Source: Phoronis australis (lineage: Eukaryota > Phoronida > Phoronidae). Taken from it: a stretch of DNA of 30,437 bases. Of the stretch, positions 1 through 9,874 are shown in pieces (position 1 is the first letter of the stretch; each line of letters starts with the position of its first letter). Both the position numbers and the translations under genes were made by a program. The notes below the pieces were generated by a model. It was not told the DNA's origin. It did no database searches and saw nothing but the letters and a program-made list of their open reading frames with translations. The stretch covers positions 1 to 30,437 of the forward strand of contig NMRA01000222.1 in assembly GCA_002633005.1 (NCBI GenBank). Direction: 5' to 3'.

Positions 1-593
1 TGGAATCTGTGAGAATTTTAGGGGGGCAATGGCTCCCTTGGCCCCCCTCTAAATCCGCCACTAGCTGTCATTACCGAACAGTTTATTTTGAGTGATATGA
101 ATCCATAACAATTATTATTATTAAGCGTTTTTCAAAAATACTGGTAGACAAGTTGAATTGGCTTCAGCTGCTTCCATGATAAGGAGAGCAGTCCAGGCTC
201 AGTTATCATCACCTTGTTGGACTTAAGGTGCTTTAAGCACAACTAAAGATATGGAAACCAGCTGCCTGGACCGCCCTGGTCAATCTAAGCTGGTATTCAA
301 TGTAAATGACTTATTCGTGTCATGCAGTCTTTTGACTGTCGTGGAATTATCTGATATGTTATCATATATCAGGCCTCTGGAGCATGTCAATTAGATTATA
401 TAAACTGATGACCACTGCACTGATGGTGGTGGGTAAACAGAGAGCTAGAAAGGGTTCTGTAATGAGTTGAAAACTATGGCAACAACTTAATGAGTCGAAA
501 AGGATATCTTTTTAATTCATATTTATTATTGGTATAAGATTGGGTTTTGTAGGCTTCGAGCATGTTTGAATTTAAGTTATGTAATCATTACAG
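1..593 (+). other. Photolyase intron (3' part), with a TE end at 1-63
   Basis: This is the last part of the intron before the photolyase terminal exon, ending in the acceptor at 591-593 (cag after a mixed T-rich stretch). Positions 1-63, read on the minus strand, carry TAGTGGCGGATTTAGAGG followed by G and C runs. This resembles the start of the hAT-like element at 12178, so it is probably the end of a related mobile element that continues outside the window. I see nothing coding in 64-590. Confidence 0.55.
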
Positions 594-760
594 GGTGCAT
601 GTGGTCCATTTGTGGTATTCACGACCAGGGCTGGGCCGAAAGACCTGTATTTGGCAAGATTCGTTACATGAACTACAAAGGCTGCCAGCGCAAGTTTGAT
701 GTCAACGCATTTGTAAAGAAATATGACGCTAAAGCTTACAAGTATACCAAGAAACATTGA
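594..760 (+). CDS. Class II CPD photolyase, 3'-terminal coding exon (partial gene)
   Basis: This exon encodes the last 54 residues of a class II cyclobutane pyrimidine dimer photolyase (deoxyribodipyrimidine photolyase). This flavoprotein uses FADH- and blue light to split UV-induced pyrimidine dimers in DNA. The exon opens after an acceptor AG at 592-593 with two bases finishing a glycine codon. It reads [20 protein letters not shown], then [11 protein letters not shown] and KFDVNAFV, and ends in a lysine-rich tail (KYTKKH) at a TGA at 758-760. The GIHDQGW...[10 protein letters not shown] block is the conserved C-terminal signature of class II enzymes, in the helical FAD-binding domain. All upstream exons lie outside the window. 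A minus-strand open frame over the same bases is a shadow. The family call is secure; which paralog it is cannot be said from this exon alone. Confidence 0.93.
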
Positions 761-1559
761 TGAGACTATTTTTGGCCCAGATCAGCAACGTTTAATACAT
801 GACCGTGTAGTTGAGACTGTAGATTATATTTTTGTACCTAGTCTTTATATTCCTGTGGGTTTATTGTCATGCGCACAAGCTGTACATTATTAGAAAATGT
901 AGTTTTGAATATTAGCATTATGTCGGTTATTATGACATTTTATCATTATACCACTTTGAAATTAAACCTTCGTAGATAACACCATGGGGTAATATGAAAT
1001 TGTTGTTATAGTTCTTGTGTTATATTAAATGCCCAGAATTGCATGATGACACTTGGCTTTCCTCAATGTCCAACTGCTGGTTCGTGACCCTTGATAATTG
1101 GCCCATTATGTTGCATGCCCAGCAGAATCAGTGAAGCATAATGCTGGCTGTGGACTATTGTGTATTCAATGGGCTTTGCAAACGTTTTAGGTTACAAAAG
1201 TCACATCTCTTGTCTCATTTTCAAAATTCAAAAACTCAACCAAATGTACTTTTCACGATCTATTGGTATGTTATATAAACACTTTCAAAATGGAAATTTT
1301 GTTGTCTCCTTAAGTGTCTACAACCTCGTTCATAATGGTCAATTTCACACCTGAATAACCTCATTAATTTCCAGAGCACAATAACAGCAGCAGCTGGATG
1401 TATTCTTTGAACATACTGGCAGATTTTCTGGTTCTTAGTTGGGTTTGTACAGCTCGACCCATCAGTTTTGTCAATGTAGGATTCATTTCATGTTGTCCTC
1501 AATTGTTTTGTTGTTGACTGTGTAGTCATTATCTAAGGATTTTAAGTTTGTAAAATAAA
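761..1559 (+). promoter_or_regulatory. Probable photolyase 3' UTR with candidate poly(A) signals
   Basis: Downstream of the photolyase stop the sequence is AT-rich and noncoding. Two poly(A) signals on the gene's strand are plausible: ATTAAA at 961-966 (UTR about 200 nt) and AATAAA at 1554-1559, followed by T-rich and GT-rich DNA (UTR about 800 nt). The sequence does not decide between them. The small open frame at 1160-1354 has no recognisable features. Confidence 0.4.
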
Positions 1560-1722
1560 TAATGCGTTTTACTCAATATTTTATTACACAGTTTTCATTG
1601 TAGTGAATTTTTTAAAGTCGTAGAGACCAGTTGGTGTCTGTGAATTACTGACCTCACTGGTGTGCATAATAGTTTCGCCATATTACGGCTGCCAACAAGT
1701 CCATGAAATGCCCTCATAACTG

Positions 1723-2300
1723 TTGGAGAGTGACATTCGACCAAGGCATGGGCCTGCACCTCTACAAAAATGGTTCAGAAACGGACAAAACGTGCTTACT
1801 AGCGTCTACGAACCAACTCTAGTGCTCAATAAACTACCTGCTCTGAAAAAGATTGTATCGCCTCACTTATCTTCTCTGCGTATTGGAACAATCACGGCTG
1901 CAATACCGCATTGCTCAAACTTTGGCAGTGGAGTGCCCCAGGTCGCCGCACTCATTTTGAACCGTAACGACCTCGTGCTATTAATCCCTCTTATGTTGCG
2001 GACGGACGAGAATAACTTGAGTTACGACTCTAATCATGCAAACAATCTGGAAACAACACAAACTGGAATCGCAACACCATCCACCAATAGTCTCTCTACG
2101 TGGATCGCAATAAAAGCAATGCTGCATCAAAAAAAAAGAAAAGAAAACCCGGCAACAGCTGGCTTCACCTCACTCCTTGTAGACTCAATCATCAAGTCAA
2201 CGCTCCTTCTGGCGACCTCTGCAAACTTGGAGTAAGATTATTTTTCTTATTATAGTCCTAGCTACTACAGAGTAAATATTGACAACAAACTGCCCATTAC
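1723..2300 (+). pseudogene. Decayed non-LTR retrotransposon reverse transcriptase fragment
   Basis: A 170-codon open frame (1723-2235) carries worn versions of reverse transcriptase landmarks in the right order. SGVPQ (residues 69-73) corresponds to palm motif B. About 20 residues later, TDENNLSY (94-101) sits where the (F)ADDTNLSY motif C is expected, with the catalytic Asp pair damaged. ETTQT...LSTWI...MLHQKK (110-138) then follows the usual pattern after motif C in Jockey/CR1/RTE-like elements. Just past the stop, another frame reads RVNIDNKLPITNI, as expected for the next segment of such proteins. The motif B to C spacing looks shortened, and the active-site residues are lost, so this is a dead remnant. 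The family call is by pattern, not by search. The flanks at 1560-1722 show nothing else. Confidence 0.5.
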
Positions 2301-2974
2301 CAATATCGTAAAAAGACCGTAGCATACCNGCTCTCAGGGCTCCCTTCATATTATTTCAAGCATTCGTACACACTTTCAGCCACTAACTCGGCATCGTGTG
2401 GCCTTTCCTCATCGAAAAAGTACCGATAAACTGGAAAGTCAGGACTCAAAACTGGACATAAAATCAGCCAGCAGGTGGAGTACGCCGGACACGGGACCTT
2501 CTGGTCTATCCGCGACTAATTAAAAATTTCTAGAGGTCATCAGAACTGTCTCATCCTCAGTACAAGACCCTTCATCATCATGCTCCGAAATCAACGATTT
2601 GTAATTGATTGATGTACGCACGAGTCTCGACATTGTACGTCCGAGGAATCGTGAGCCTTTTGATCTGCAAATAGGCCCACTAGTGCCACTGCCAAACGGA
2701 CTTCACTGTTTCAAGTATCCCGCCCCTGTGGAGCTCCATGGACCGCGGTCCGCACACTGATAAAGGCACTAGTACTATATTAGCTTACAAAAGCATCTGG
2801 GTACCCAGCATAAAAATGGGGGGGGGGTTTGAGAATGTGGACCTTTAAGTTTCACGGGTACCGGTATAGGTTCAGAGCTCTGAATTGTGCATTCGCCGAA
2901 TTTTGGTTCCTGCCTTTTTAGTGAACTTTCGTCTCGTTTAATTCTTCATTTTTTGGATTTTTTGTTTCTCCGAT
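2301..2974. other. Intergenic, nothing recognised
   Basis: I see no conserved coding pattern. There is a single N at 2329 and a G run at 2818-2827. The first part may be further eroded retroelement sequence continuing from the reverse transcriptase remnant. Confidence 0.4.
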
Positions 2975-3425
2975 CACTCAGGCGAACCTTTTTTGCCCAC
3001 TTCGCAAAATGGGGCTCATTCGAGCCTTTCGATCGAGCCCCCTTGGGTGCGCGCGTGAAAATGACAATAGGATCCAACTCTATGCGACGTTCAATATAGG
3101 AAGTTCAATAGGAAGTTCCATACTAAAGGAAGTTTAATCATTCTGCATGAAATTCAGTAGCATGCGTGCACCCAGGNCGGGGGGCTCAAACGAGCCCCCC
3201 TCCCACCATTTGGCGAAGTGGGCAAAAAGTCCGAGAAAATGAGACAAAAAGTCCGAGAAAATGAGGCATAAGTCCATTTAACATGCGCCAACGCGCAAAT
3301 CACAGTGGTGGTCCCGTTTTTTTAAATTTTTTTTCTTAGTCCGCCCGCATTTCTTTGTTACCAAAAAGTCCACAAAGTCAGGAATTTGAGCCCCCCGGCA
3401 TATTTAAGGCTGGGTGCGCGCATGA
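2975..3425. repeat. G/C-rich dispersed repeat, copies in both orientations
   Basis: A plus-orientation copy at about 2985-3055 has TTTTTGCCCACTTCGC, then GAGCCCCCTTGGGTGCGCGC. A minus-orientation copy at about 3165-3235 has the complementary order (ACCCAGG...GAGCCCCCC...GGCGAAGTGGGCAAAAAG). A third fragment at 3387-3425 keeps only GAGCCCCCC and TGGGTGCGCGCATG. Another plus copy lies at 21470-21560. The recurring landmarks are the 'GCCC(A/C)CTTCGCC' and 'TGGGTGCGCGCATG' blocks. Between the copies are poly-purine stretches with a doubled AAAAAGTCCGAGAAAATGAG unit (3222-3265). A single N lies at 3177. Confidence 0.6.
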
Positions 3426-4360
3426 ATAGGGTCCTATATATGTAGGATGTTCAATAGGATTGGAAGTTCAATAGGATTCTGTTGGATGTTCAATATCATG
3501 CTATTGGAAGTTAAATAGGATCCTATAGGAAGTTCAATGTGATATTTTCTACAGGAAGTTCAATAGGCCGATTCTGTATGAGGTTCGAATAGTATCCTAT
3601 AGCCTGAGGAAGTTGAATAGGTTCTTACAGAACATTCTAAAGAAAATCCTTTTGGATCCTATAGAATTTCCTACTGAAATCGTTATAAGTTCCTAAAAGT
3701 ACTATTTTAGCATATTAATTAGTATTTCCCTTCAGGTGGGAAAGCCTTTCAGATTATTCATACAGTATTCTATAGCCTGAGGGTTTTCAACGAATATGAG
3801 AGGTTCAATACACGATGCTGTAGGAAGGTCAATACAATTGTGTATTAAGTTCAACAGGGTTCTATAGGAGGAAGGAAATTCAATAAGATCTTATAGAATA
3901 CTCCACACAATATCATTTTGGATCATATGGAATTGCCTTTTGGAGTTGCTTTTCATGTTCCAAAATGTGCTTTTTACACAATACGTAAAAGAATGTACGT
4001 CATAGATATGATTTTTAAAATAAATTAGTTTGGCAATGAAATGAGTAGAACTAGTATATTAACTTGATAAAGGAAATCTAGTCTTCAGAACACCAAAATG
4101 ATGGAGCAACATATTGATCGGTCGACTCGCCTGAATATTAAAATTTAGAAAAATTAATGACTCAGAAGAGTAGAAAATAGATAAAAACAAACTGATATCT
4201 TACTATGTATATACTCTTAGCATAACTGTTTGTTAAAATGTTTCGAAATCACATTTCTGAAAAAAAAAACTCTACAGGAAAATAGGAAATCTTGATCCCG
4301 TTAAGACATCCTATAAGAAATCAATATTCCTATAGGAATTCCTACAGGATCCTATAGATT
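3088..4360. repeat. Degenerate satellite-like array of GGAAGTTCAATAG / ATAGGATCCTAT units
   Basis: Variants of GGAAGTTCAATAGGATCCTA recur about every 20-40 bases, densest at 3430-3620 and again around 3770-3900 and 4300-4360. The block at 2975-3425 interrupts the start of the array. The unit includes the palindrome ATAGGATCCTAT. Spacing is irregular and many copies have drifted or lost one half. This fits an old tandem array eroding in place. The AT-rich stretch at about 3950-4290 has few recognisable units. Confidence 0.6.
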
Positions 4361-4770
4361 ATTTTAAATTCGTAAGTGAAAATACTGTAAATATCCTAAA
4401 GCACTGCTCTTGCTTCGCTTTGACTGGTCACTGGCATTGTTCTCGTTGCTTTGAGCACAGAGTGAAATAAATTATCATGCTGTATCATGTTGCCCAATGT
4501 TATGTACGTCTGGTGTCGAGTCGACTCTTAGTTCTGATGTGTGTGTTACCATTACCTCCAGCGCTTATGCAAGTCAGTACAGGCTTTAAAAAGTCCTTTA
4601 TTGGTGTTCTGTGTAATGTACATTACATTCATCCCTGGTCTGTGCTACGTTGTTGTTTTTCAAGCTCCATGGTCAGTGACCACTAAGCTTCGTGTTTACA
4701 CCTCTATCAGTAAGTTCGAGCCTTGTGAGCGACATAATGCTAGCACAGTTATGTAACGCGTTGCCCTTTA
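4361..4770. other. Intergenic, nothing firm
   Basis: Two overlapping open frames (4477-4756) look like chance reading frames. The composition (TG start, a TTTAAAAAG box near 4585) would fit a solo LTR, but I could not find a second copy, target duplications or a primer-binding site. Confidence 0.3.
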
Positions 4771-4780
4771 TTGACTAGCA

Positions 4781-4989
4781 TATATAACTACACTCCGGAG
4801 GCTGACGTGCGTTCCGAAGCGGCAACCTCACTATTGAAAACACAAGATTACGTAAGACATGAGATATCACCGTATTATAAGCGAATCACGTTATCACACC
4901 ACCTGACTAATTCAGACCGTCGTGATAGGCTTTTGTCTACGGAACTCAACTCGGTCAGCATTGTGCCAGACTTGATCGGCAGTGTTACG
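4781..4989 (+). promoter_or_regulatory. Candidate TATA promoter with noncoding first exon
   Basis: TATATAA lies at 4781-4787. About 200 bases on there is a strong splice donor, ACG|GTGAGT, with its GT at 4990-4991. The interval is richer in CpG than its surroundings. It could be a promoter plus an untranslated first exon of a plus-strand transcript, possibly of the phospholipase gene, whose ATG exon clearly begins after a 5' UTR intron. The local 95-codon open frame (4771-5058) shows no family features. This is inference from two short signals only. Confidence 0.2.
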
Positions 4990-5339
4990 GTGAGTAGGCC
5001 TATTCGTCAGCGATATTTTTATCGCCAATCGAGTGCCTCTGTGATGCACGGTTGTTGATATCCCTAACATTCATAATATCAACTTATCAACTTTGTTGAA
5101 AACATTTTTTATGAAACTGGTTTTACTTATGCGAACATACGGCTTTCTCATGCGCGTTTTGAAAACGCGGGCTCGGAGCTTTTCCGATATAGGTCCATAG
5201 GTCCGACGAGTTAACAAGCCACAAATTGGAGACAACATGGTTGGAAGCTTTGGTTCAAACGTAGTATAGTATAACGTCGTATGGGAAATGACGAATTTTA
5301 TCGAGTAAAGCGTACACCCATAAACCACGGACCCAACAC

Positions 5340-5720
5340 GCTACATAGCCCAATTTTCCATTTCGATTACAAAGAAAAAAACTCTGGATGTTCATAGGTT
5401 TTTGCAGCACTCAAAAATTTCCGTTTGACTAAAAACAAAAATTGAGGAGCACTGAAGCCTTTTGGTTGGTTAGGTTTGCTTGACACTCTTCTTGCCGAGT
5501 GCAAGTCCGCCGTTCATTTGCCACCGTCCCGTCAATTAACTGAAATATTGATTGCAATGACAGTGCAACTGGTTCCATGTTCTAGCACGAATGTGATTTG
5601 AGTCATGTATTGTAGCAGGTTGTGGGTAATATCATGCATTGTCGTAGATTGAGAGTTTGCCACGGTGTGTCAGGTTTCAAACAAAATGAAACCATAGAAA
5701 TAACGTTAAAAAGCATTGTT
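5340..5720 (+). repeat. Dispersed repeat R2, copy 1
   Basis: This stretch matches, in the same order and orientation, blocks in 29172-30190. The shared landmarks are TAGCCCAATTTTCC...GATTACAAAGAAAAAA, GATGTTCATAG near 5390, and ATATCATGCATTGTCG followed by AGATTGAGAGTTTG near 5629. The right-hand copy is longer because of internal duplications. Both are noncoding. It is probably one mobile or satellite-derived repeat family. Confidence 0.6.
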
Positions 5721-7386
5721 CTTTGAGTTGAAATTACCGGAATGAAACAATACACTGACCATAATTCTGAGTGATCTGGCACCAAATTTCTTGCTGGACA
5801 CACAATATTGATTTGACACCATGCTTCCCGTGACAATTACAGGAAACACGGGTGTCACTAAAAAGTAAACAAAGAACACAGAAAAATCATTGTGTCAGTT
5901 TTCTTTTTCTTGTCATCAAGTCAGTAACATAAACGGAGTAACGGTAATTACAAGGACTCGGACTAGCGGCAACTTTGCAGACGCAAAATATTTAGAAATT
6001 TGGTTCGCTGTTTTAGCACTGAATGCTTAAAAACACACTGAAGTCAGACCAATTAGTTCGTTCGGTTCCTCAAATTTAGCCGCAGAATGACATAATAACG
6101 GCAATCGTTTTCATCATACTGTTTTCCAGTGAGGCATTTAATTTTTATGTAATGGTTGTTATTGTCAAGTGCCATCAGAGCTTTTGTAGGACCATAGATA
6201 GGGGGAATGGACCAAAAATTCATTGAAATGTCCCAAGTTAGTGTAGCGAGTGACGGGCTAGCCAGATGAGGCCCAGATCTACATGTACATGTTTGTTTTG
6301 CTGGCCAACCCTCGTTTTGACTTTGGAATGTTAACCACGCGCAAATTTTGAGAATGGCCTACATTGTGTTCACGTTGACTGGACATCGTCACCCCGACAG
6401 ATCGCACAGCATGGACGCATTTTCTGTCTCGTTTTACTTCAGCACCCGGATTCATCTCAGATTCCGAAAATGCCTCCACTCAAATGACAAAATACGTACC
6501 GGGTGAACCTAAGATTTTTTGTCCTTTATGTGGCCCGCCTAACAAGGCCATGGGGGTTCACTAGTAATTGCAGGTTGTTATTGTGGAAAGAAGTTCTTCA
6601 CGTCTCTATTTTTTCATAAAGCAGCTCATCCATGGAAAACGTTCTTTCAATCAAATTGCCACAAGCAGTTGCCTAATAACTGGCAATTTCCGCGTAAGCG
6701 CTCGCCTTTTCGAAAAATGACGTTCTTTGCGCATTTTTCGGCGTGTACCTGGCAAGCTGACCATAATTTCCCCAGATTTCGGTAAAACCACGTACAGTCG
6801 AGTAGCTACCCTAAGAGAACCTGGAAATTCTTGGTAGTAAAAGGGGTTTTACTATTTTATCTTAAGGTGGCCCCTTAAGCATTTTGGCTGTGTTTTAATC
6901 TTGACATCCTTGAGTATCTGTAAATTAAAGTTGCCATTACACTAATTCTATTTTTGCTTATAAGCCCCTTACCAAGCACCGTGAGTAGATCATTTTGACG
7001 CTTTTCTGTTGTTCCCAAGGTCAATGATTTATTTAAAGCACATTTACAGGTGAATAAATCTGAATCTGCATAATTTATGGTAATTAAAGTCGCCATTATT
7101 CAAAAATTTTCATGCGCTTATAGCCGAGTTTCCAGCTACCACAGGTAAAAAAGACATTACTTAAAGCGTGGCATGCACATGATTCAAAACAATGCCGTTA
7201 CAAAGTTTCCACAAGTCGTGCTATTCAGATTTCCCACGGATGATTGTCTACATGCTATCATGAGGACGAAATAGTTCCAAGATCGCACCACTACATGTAC
7301 ATTCCAGTTACGATAGCCTGAACTCCAGTCCTGGATCAGAAGACACCAATCCGTGGTACAAATCCCCAGAATTGGACCCCTGTGGT
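5721..7386. other. Intergenic, nothing recognised
   Basis: AT-rich, noncoding by inspection on both strands. The open frames here (for example minus 6279-6479 and minus 6875-7096) have low-complexity or atypical products, and I trace no family motif in them. Confidence 0.4.
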
Positions 7387-7700
7387 CGGTTGCATGAAAC
7401 AGTCCCAAATAGGGACTCAACTAAGGTCCCTAAGTATTTTGCGTATTTGTGTCTTTATGGACTCACATATGCAATATTTTTCTATCATTTCATCTTCATT
7501 ATGAGCTCCTCCTTGAATAATGACATTTTCTAAAACTAAAACTAAAAACTGAGCTCAGACTAGTTCATTGAAAATAAATAGGGACTTAGTCCTTAAATTG
7601 GGGGTGTTGCATGAAAAGATCCATAATTATTTTCAATAATATTGACAATTCAACTTTGAGTTCACTCTCGATTCGTATCAAAGTAAAAAAGTTGACTTGG
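7387..7700 (+). mobile_element. MITE family M1, copy 1 (right end eroded)
   Basis: It starts CGGTTGCATGAAACAGTCCC then AAATAGGGACTCAACTAAG. It shares an interior block, GTTGCATGAAAAGATCC (7608-7624), and the flanking CATTTTCTAAAACTAAAAC (7524-7542) with the two other copies at 17440-17795 and 24581-24961. The right terminal inverted repeat seen in the other copies is not found here, so this copy is truncated or has drifted. It has no coding capacity. Confidence 0.75.
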
Positions 7701-8394
7701 CCCACTCCACTGCATGTTCATTGCATATCTATTTTGCAATCAAAGTTTAGTTTCAGATTTACGTATCATATCAAGCCCCTCGAACGCCAAAACATTAATT
7801 CGGTCAGCATGCCCAGCACCTGCATTCATTCTTATGCCATTGATCACTGAATAGGGGTTGCGGCCCTTTTTATGATTCGCATTCAGCTTTTCAACAAATA
7901 TTGTTTGCTGTGGCTAAACAATATGCTCTCAATGACCTGCCGGACGCCGTATATACGGTGGCGTATATACGGTTACTTCAGTGAGGAGAGAGGTGCACAC
8001 TAGTGTAAGTATCGGAATCTATAGTAGTTAGAGACTAAGGTGTGATGTCGGACAGTAGGTCATGAAATGATATTGAGGTTTTTCAACTAGGACCCTAGTT
8101 TTCAAGTGGCATTTGACTAAATTAGAGAACTCTCACTGTACAGATTGTCGATCGCCGCAGTCCATATCTAGGTACTTGTTCTTGTTAGTAAACAACCGTT
8201 TGAGCTGGTGTAATGGTCAGTAAAACTATAGCTTCATTCAAGTTTTATGCTAAATGCCATATCCGGTAAACCTTAGATTCTGGTTTTAGCCACATTCTGC
8301 TATCGACTGGGACGTCATATCCCCCCGTTCGAATATTCTGGCATCCAAGATCAAATTTTGAATCCTGGGAGTACTTCACTGTTGAAGCCAGTAC
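7701..8394. other. Intergenic, with a paired palindrome at 7947-7972
   Basis: There is no gene. A perfect 12-bp palindrome, CCGTATATACGG (7947-7958), is followed after three bases by a near-copy, CGTATATACGG (7962-7972). Confidence 0.5.
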
Positions 8395-8800
8395 TGTGTG
8401 TGAACTTGGAATCCTGCTCAGTTGATCTCAAGATCATGCACGTATTTGTGGACTTGGAATACATTGTGGAAACTTGGAAAGTTCACTCAAACAATCACGT
8501 TCACGTTGATAAAATTTGCACTGCACGAAAGGAAATGACATGTTCCTAATACAGTGCAAATTTTGACAACGTCTTTTCAAATACTGGCGTTCTTATTCAC
8601 AAAACAAAAATTGAATAACTGACATGAATTCACAAGTTCCAGTAAAGGAGGAAATGGTTAATCGTGTGGTCAATAACAGCAAAAATCATCTTTACAATGA
8701 CCAAAAAATTCACCCGATTACCTTTATAAATATTCATTTCCAATTTCACTCATACGCGATCTTGAGATTAAGCAGGATTCCAAGTTCACGCACAGCTTAG
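8395..8800. repeat. Foldback element with nested inner inverted repeat
   Basis: The outer arms are GTGAACTTGGAATCCTGCT...TCTCAAGATC (8400-8433) and its near-exact complement GATCTTGAGA...AGCAGGATTCCAAGTTCAC (8759-8794). Inside lies a second, 19-bp inverted repeat ending in AAAATTTGCACTG, at 8505-8523 and 8552-8570, with a 28-base spacer. A transcript could fold into a nested hairpin. It has no coding capacity and is probably a nonautonomous element. Confidence 0.65.
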
Positions 8801-8879
8801 CTACCTCTAACTTACAGCAGGTACATTTCAGTTTGGGCCATATCCGTCTACCCGTTATTGTGTACTGAGCTATCACGCA

Positions 8880-8973
8880 CTACCATACATGACGTGGTCT
8901 GTATACTCTACCGGATGTTTTGAGGCCATTTCTTGTGACCACTTCCGGAGGGCCGTTGTGTTTTGATGTTTTG
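8880..8973 (-). CDS. Candidate last exon of an unrecognised minus-strand gene
   Basis: Read on the minus strand, an acceptor AG (complement of 8974-8975) precedes an open stretch of about 30 codons ending at TAG (8882-8880). It reads KTSKHNGPPEVVTRNGL, then KTSGRVYRPRHVW. The basic, proline-containing, non-repetitive tail ending in aromatic residues looks like a real protein C terminus, but I cannot place it in a family. The polypyrimidine tract is weak. The phase (one base completing a codon) matches the candidate upstream exon at 9693-9874. No function is assigned. Confidence 0.25.
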
Positions 8974-9692
8974 CTGTCACTCGGCGTTGCGTTATGTAAA
9001 AGTGAAATGTCACCATGTTTAAACTTTAACATTTCCATGAAATCGGGCTGGCAAATTTTGGCAATTCTGCAAATTGAAATAGAACATGTGAAATGAGAAG
9101 ACCACATGTGTGATACTGCAAATATTACTTCTATAAGATGCGTCAAGTCGTGAACACACGAATAGTTTATTTTTCACATTCAAGGCAAATTTATGAATTT
9201 GCAAGCTTCGCCTGGTGATGAAATTTGGAACTGCCATTCCATACATTTAATATCTTTATTGACTGAAGATGTAAACTAACAGATATTAGGAAACTGACAA
9301 TGTTAATTTGATAACACGCTTACAAATCTTTCATAGGTCTAATTGGAAAATAGCTGGATTTACAAAAAAAATGTAAATTTACAAGCGATAAAGATTCCCT
9401 ATTTTAATTCCAGACCTTTCGTACCTTCTTTATTTAGAACCCTTTAGCAATTTGCATTTCGTCAATCCTACATTTATGTTTTTGGTAATTAAATTAAATT
9501 TACCAGTTTTACTCAGTGTTTTATCAAATTAGACAGAAACACTTTTGGTTTTGATCAGCTAAAAAGAACAGTCTTCATTTTTAGAATGTTTTGATTCATT
9601 GCAATATTGATTTGACTTTGTTTTAAAAGAGAATACACATGTCCGCCGACCCTTAATGAAAAAGGAGCTCGAACATAAATCTCCAGCGTTAC
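8974..9692 (-). other. Putative intron between the two minus-strand candidate exons
   Basis: AT-rich, with stops in all minus-strand frames and no conserved coding pattern. It would be a 719-bp intron if the two candidate exons belong together. Confidence 0.25.
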
Positions 9693-9874
9693 CTTTCCAA
9701 CTGCTTCTCGGACAATGCTTCCCCATCCTGGTGATAAATGAATCCGTTTAAGTGGTCCAGTAGTCCTCCAGTGTCATTTTTCCTCGGCTCAGTGTCCCCT
9801 TGGCTGGCTATCCCTCTACTCTTCAGCGCGACTTCCTGTTGTGTCACGTGCACGAACCCATAGACCCTATTCAC
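9693..9874 (-). CDS. Candidate first coding exon of an unrecognised minus-strand gene
   Basis: An open frame from an ATG at 9874 ends in a splice donor on the minus strand, GAAAG|GTAACG. It encodes about 60 residues. The C-terminal part (GGLLDHLNGFIYHQDGEALS) looks like an amphipathic helical protein N-terminal region. It lies at the edge of a CpG-dense stretch, as a first exon would, and points away from the phospholipase gene. Joined in phase to 8973-8880 it would give about 91 residues; further exons may exist. I do not recognise the family. The donor is not ideal (GTAACG). Confidence 0.27.

Noticed and set aside
572-757. 61-codon minus-strand frame opposite the photolyase exon
   Set aside because: It is a shadow of a strongly conserved plus-strand exon.
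4477-5058. Possible LTR or short gene
   Set aside because: It has a TG start, a TATA-like box and short open frames, but no partner LTR, target duplication, primer-binding site or family motif.
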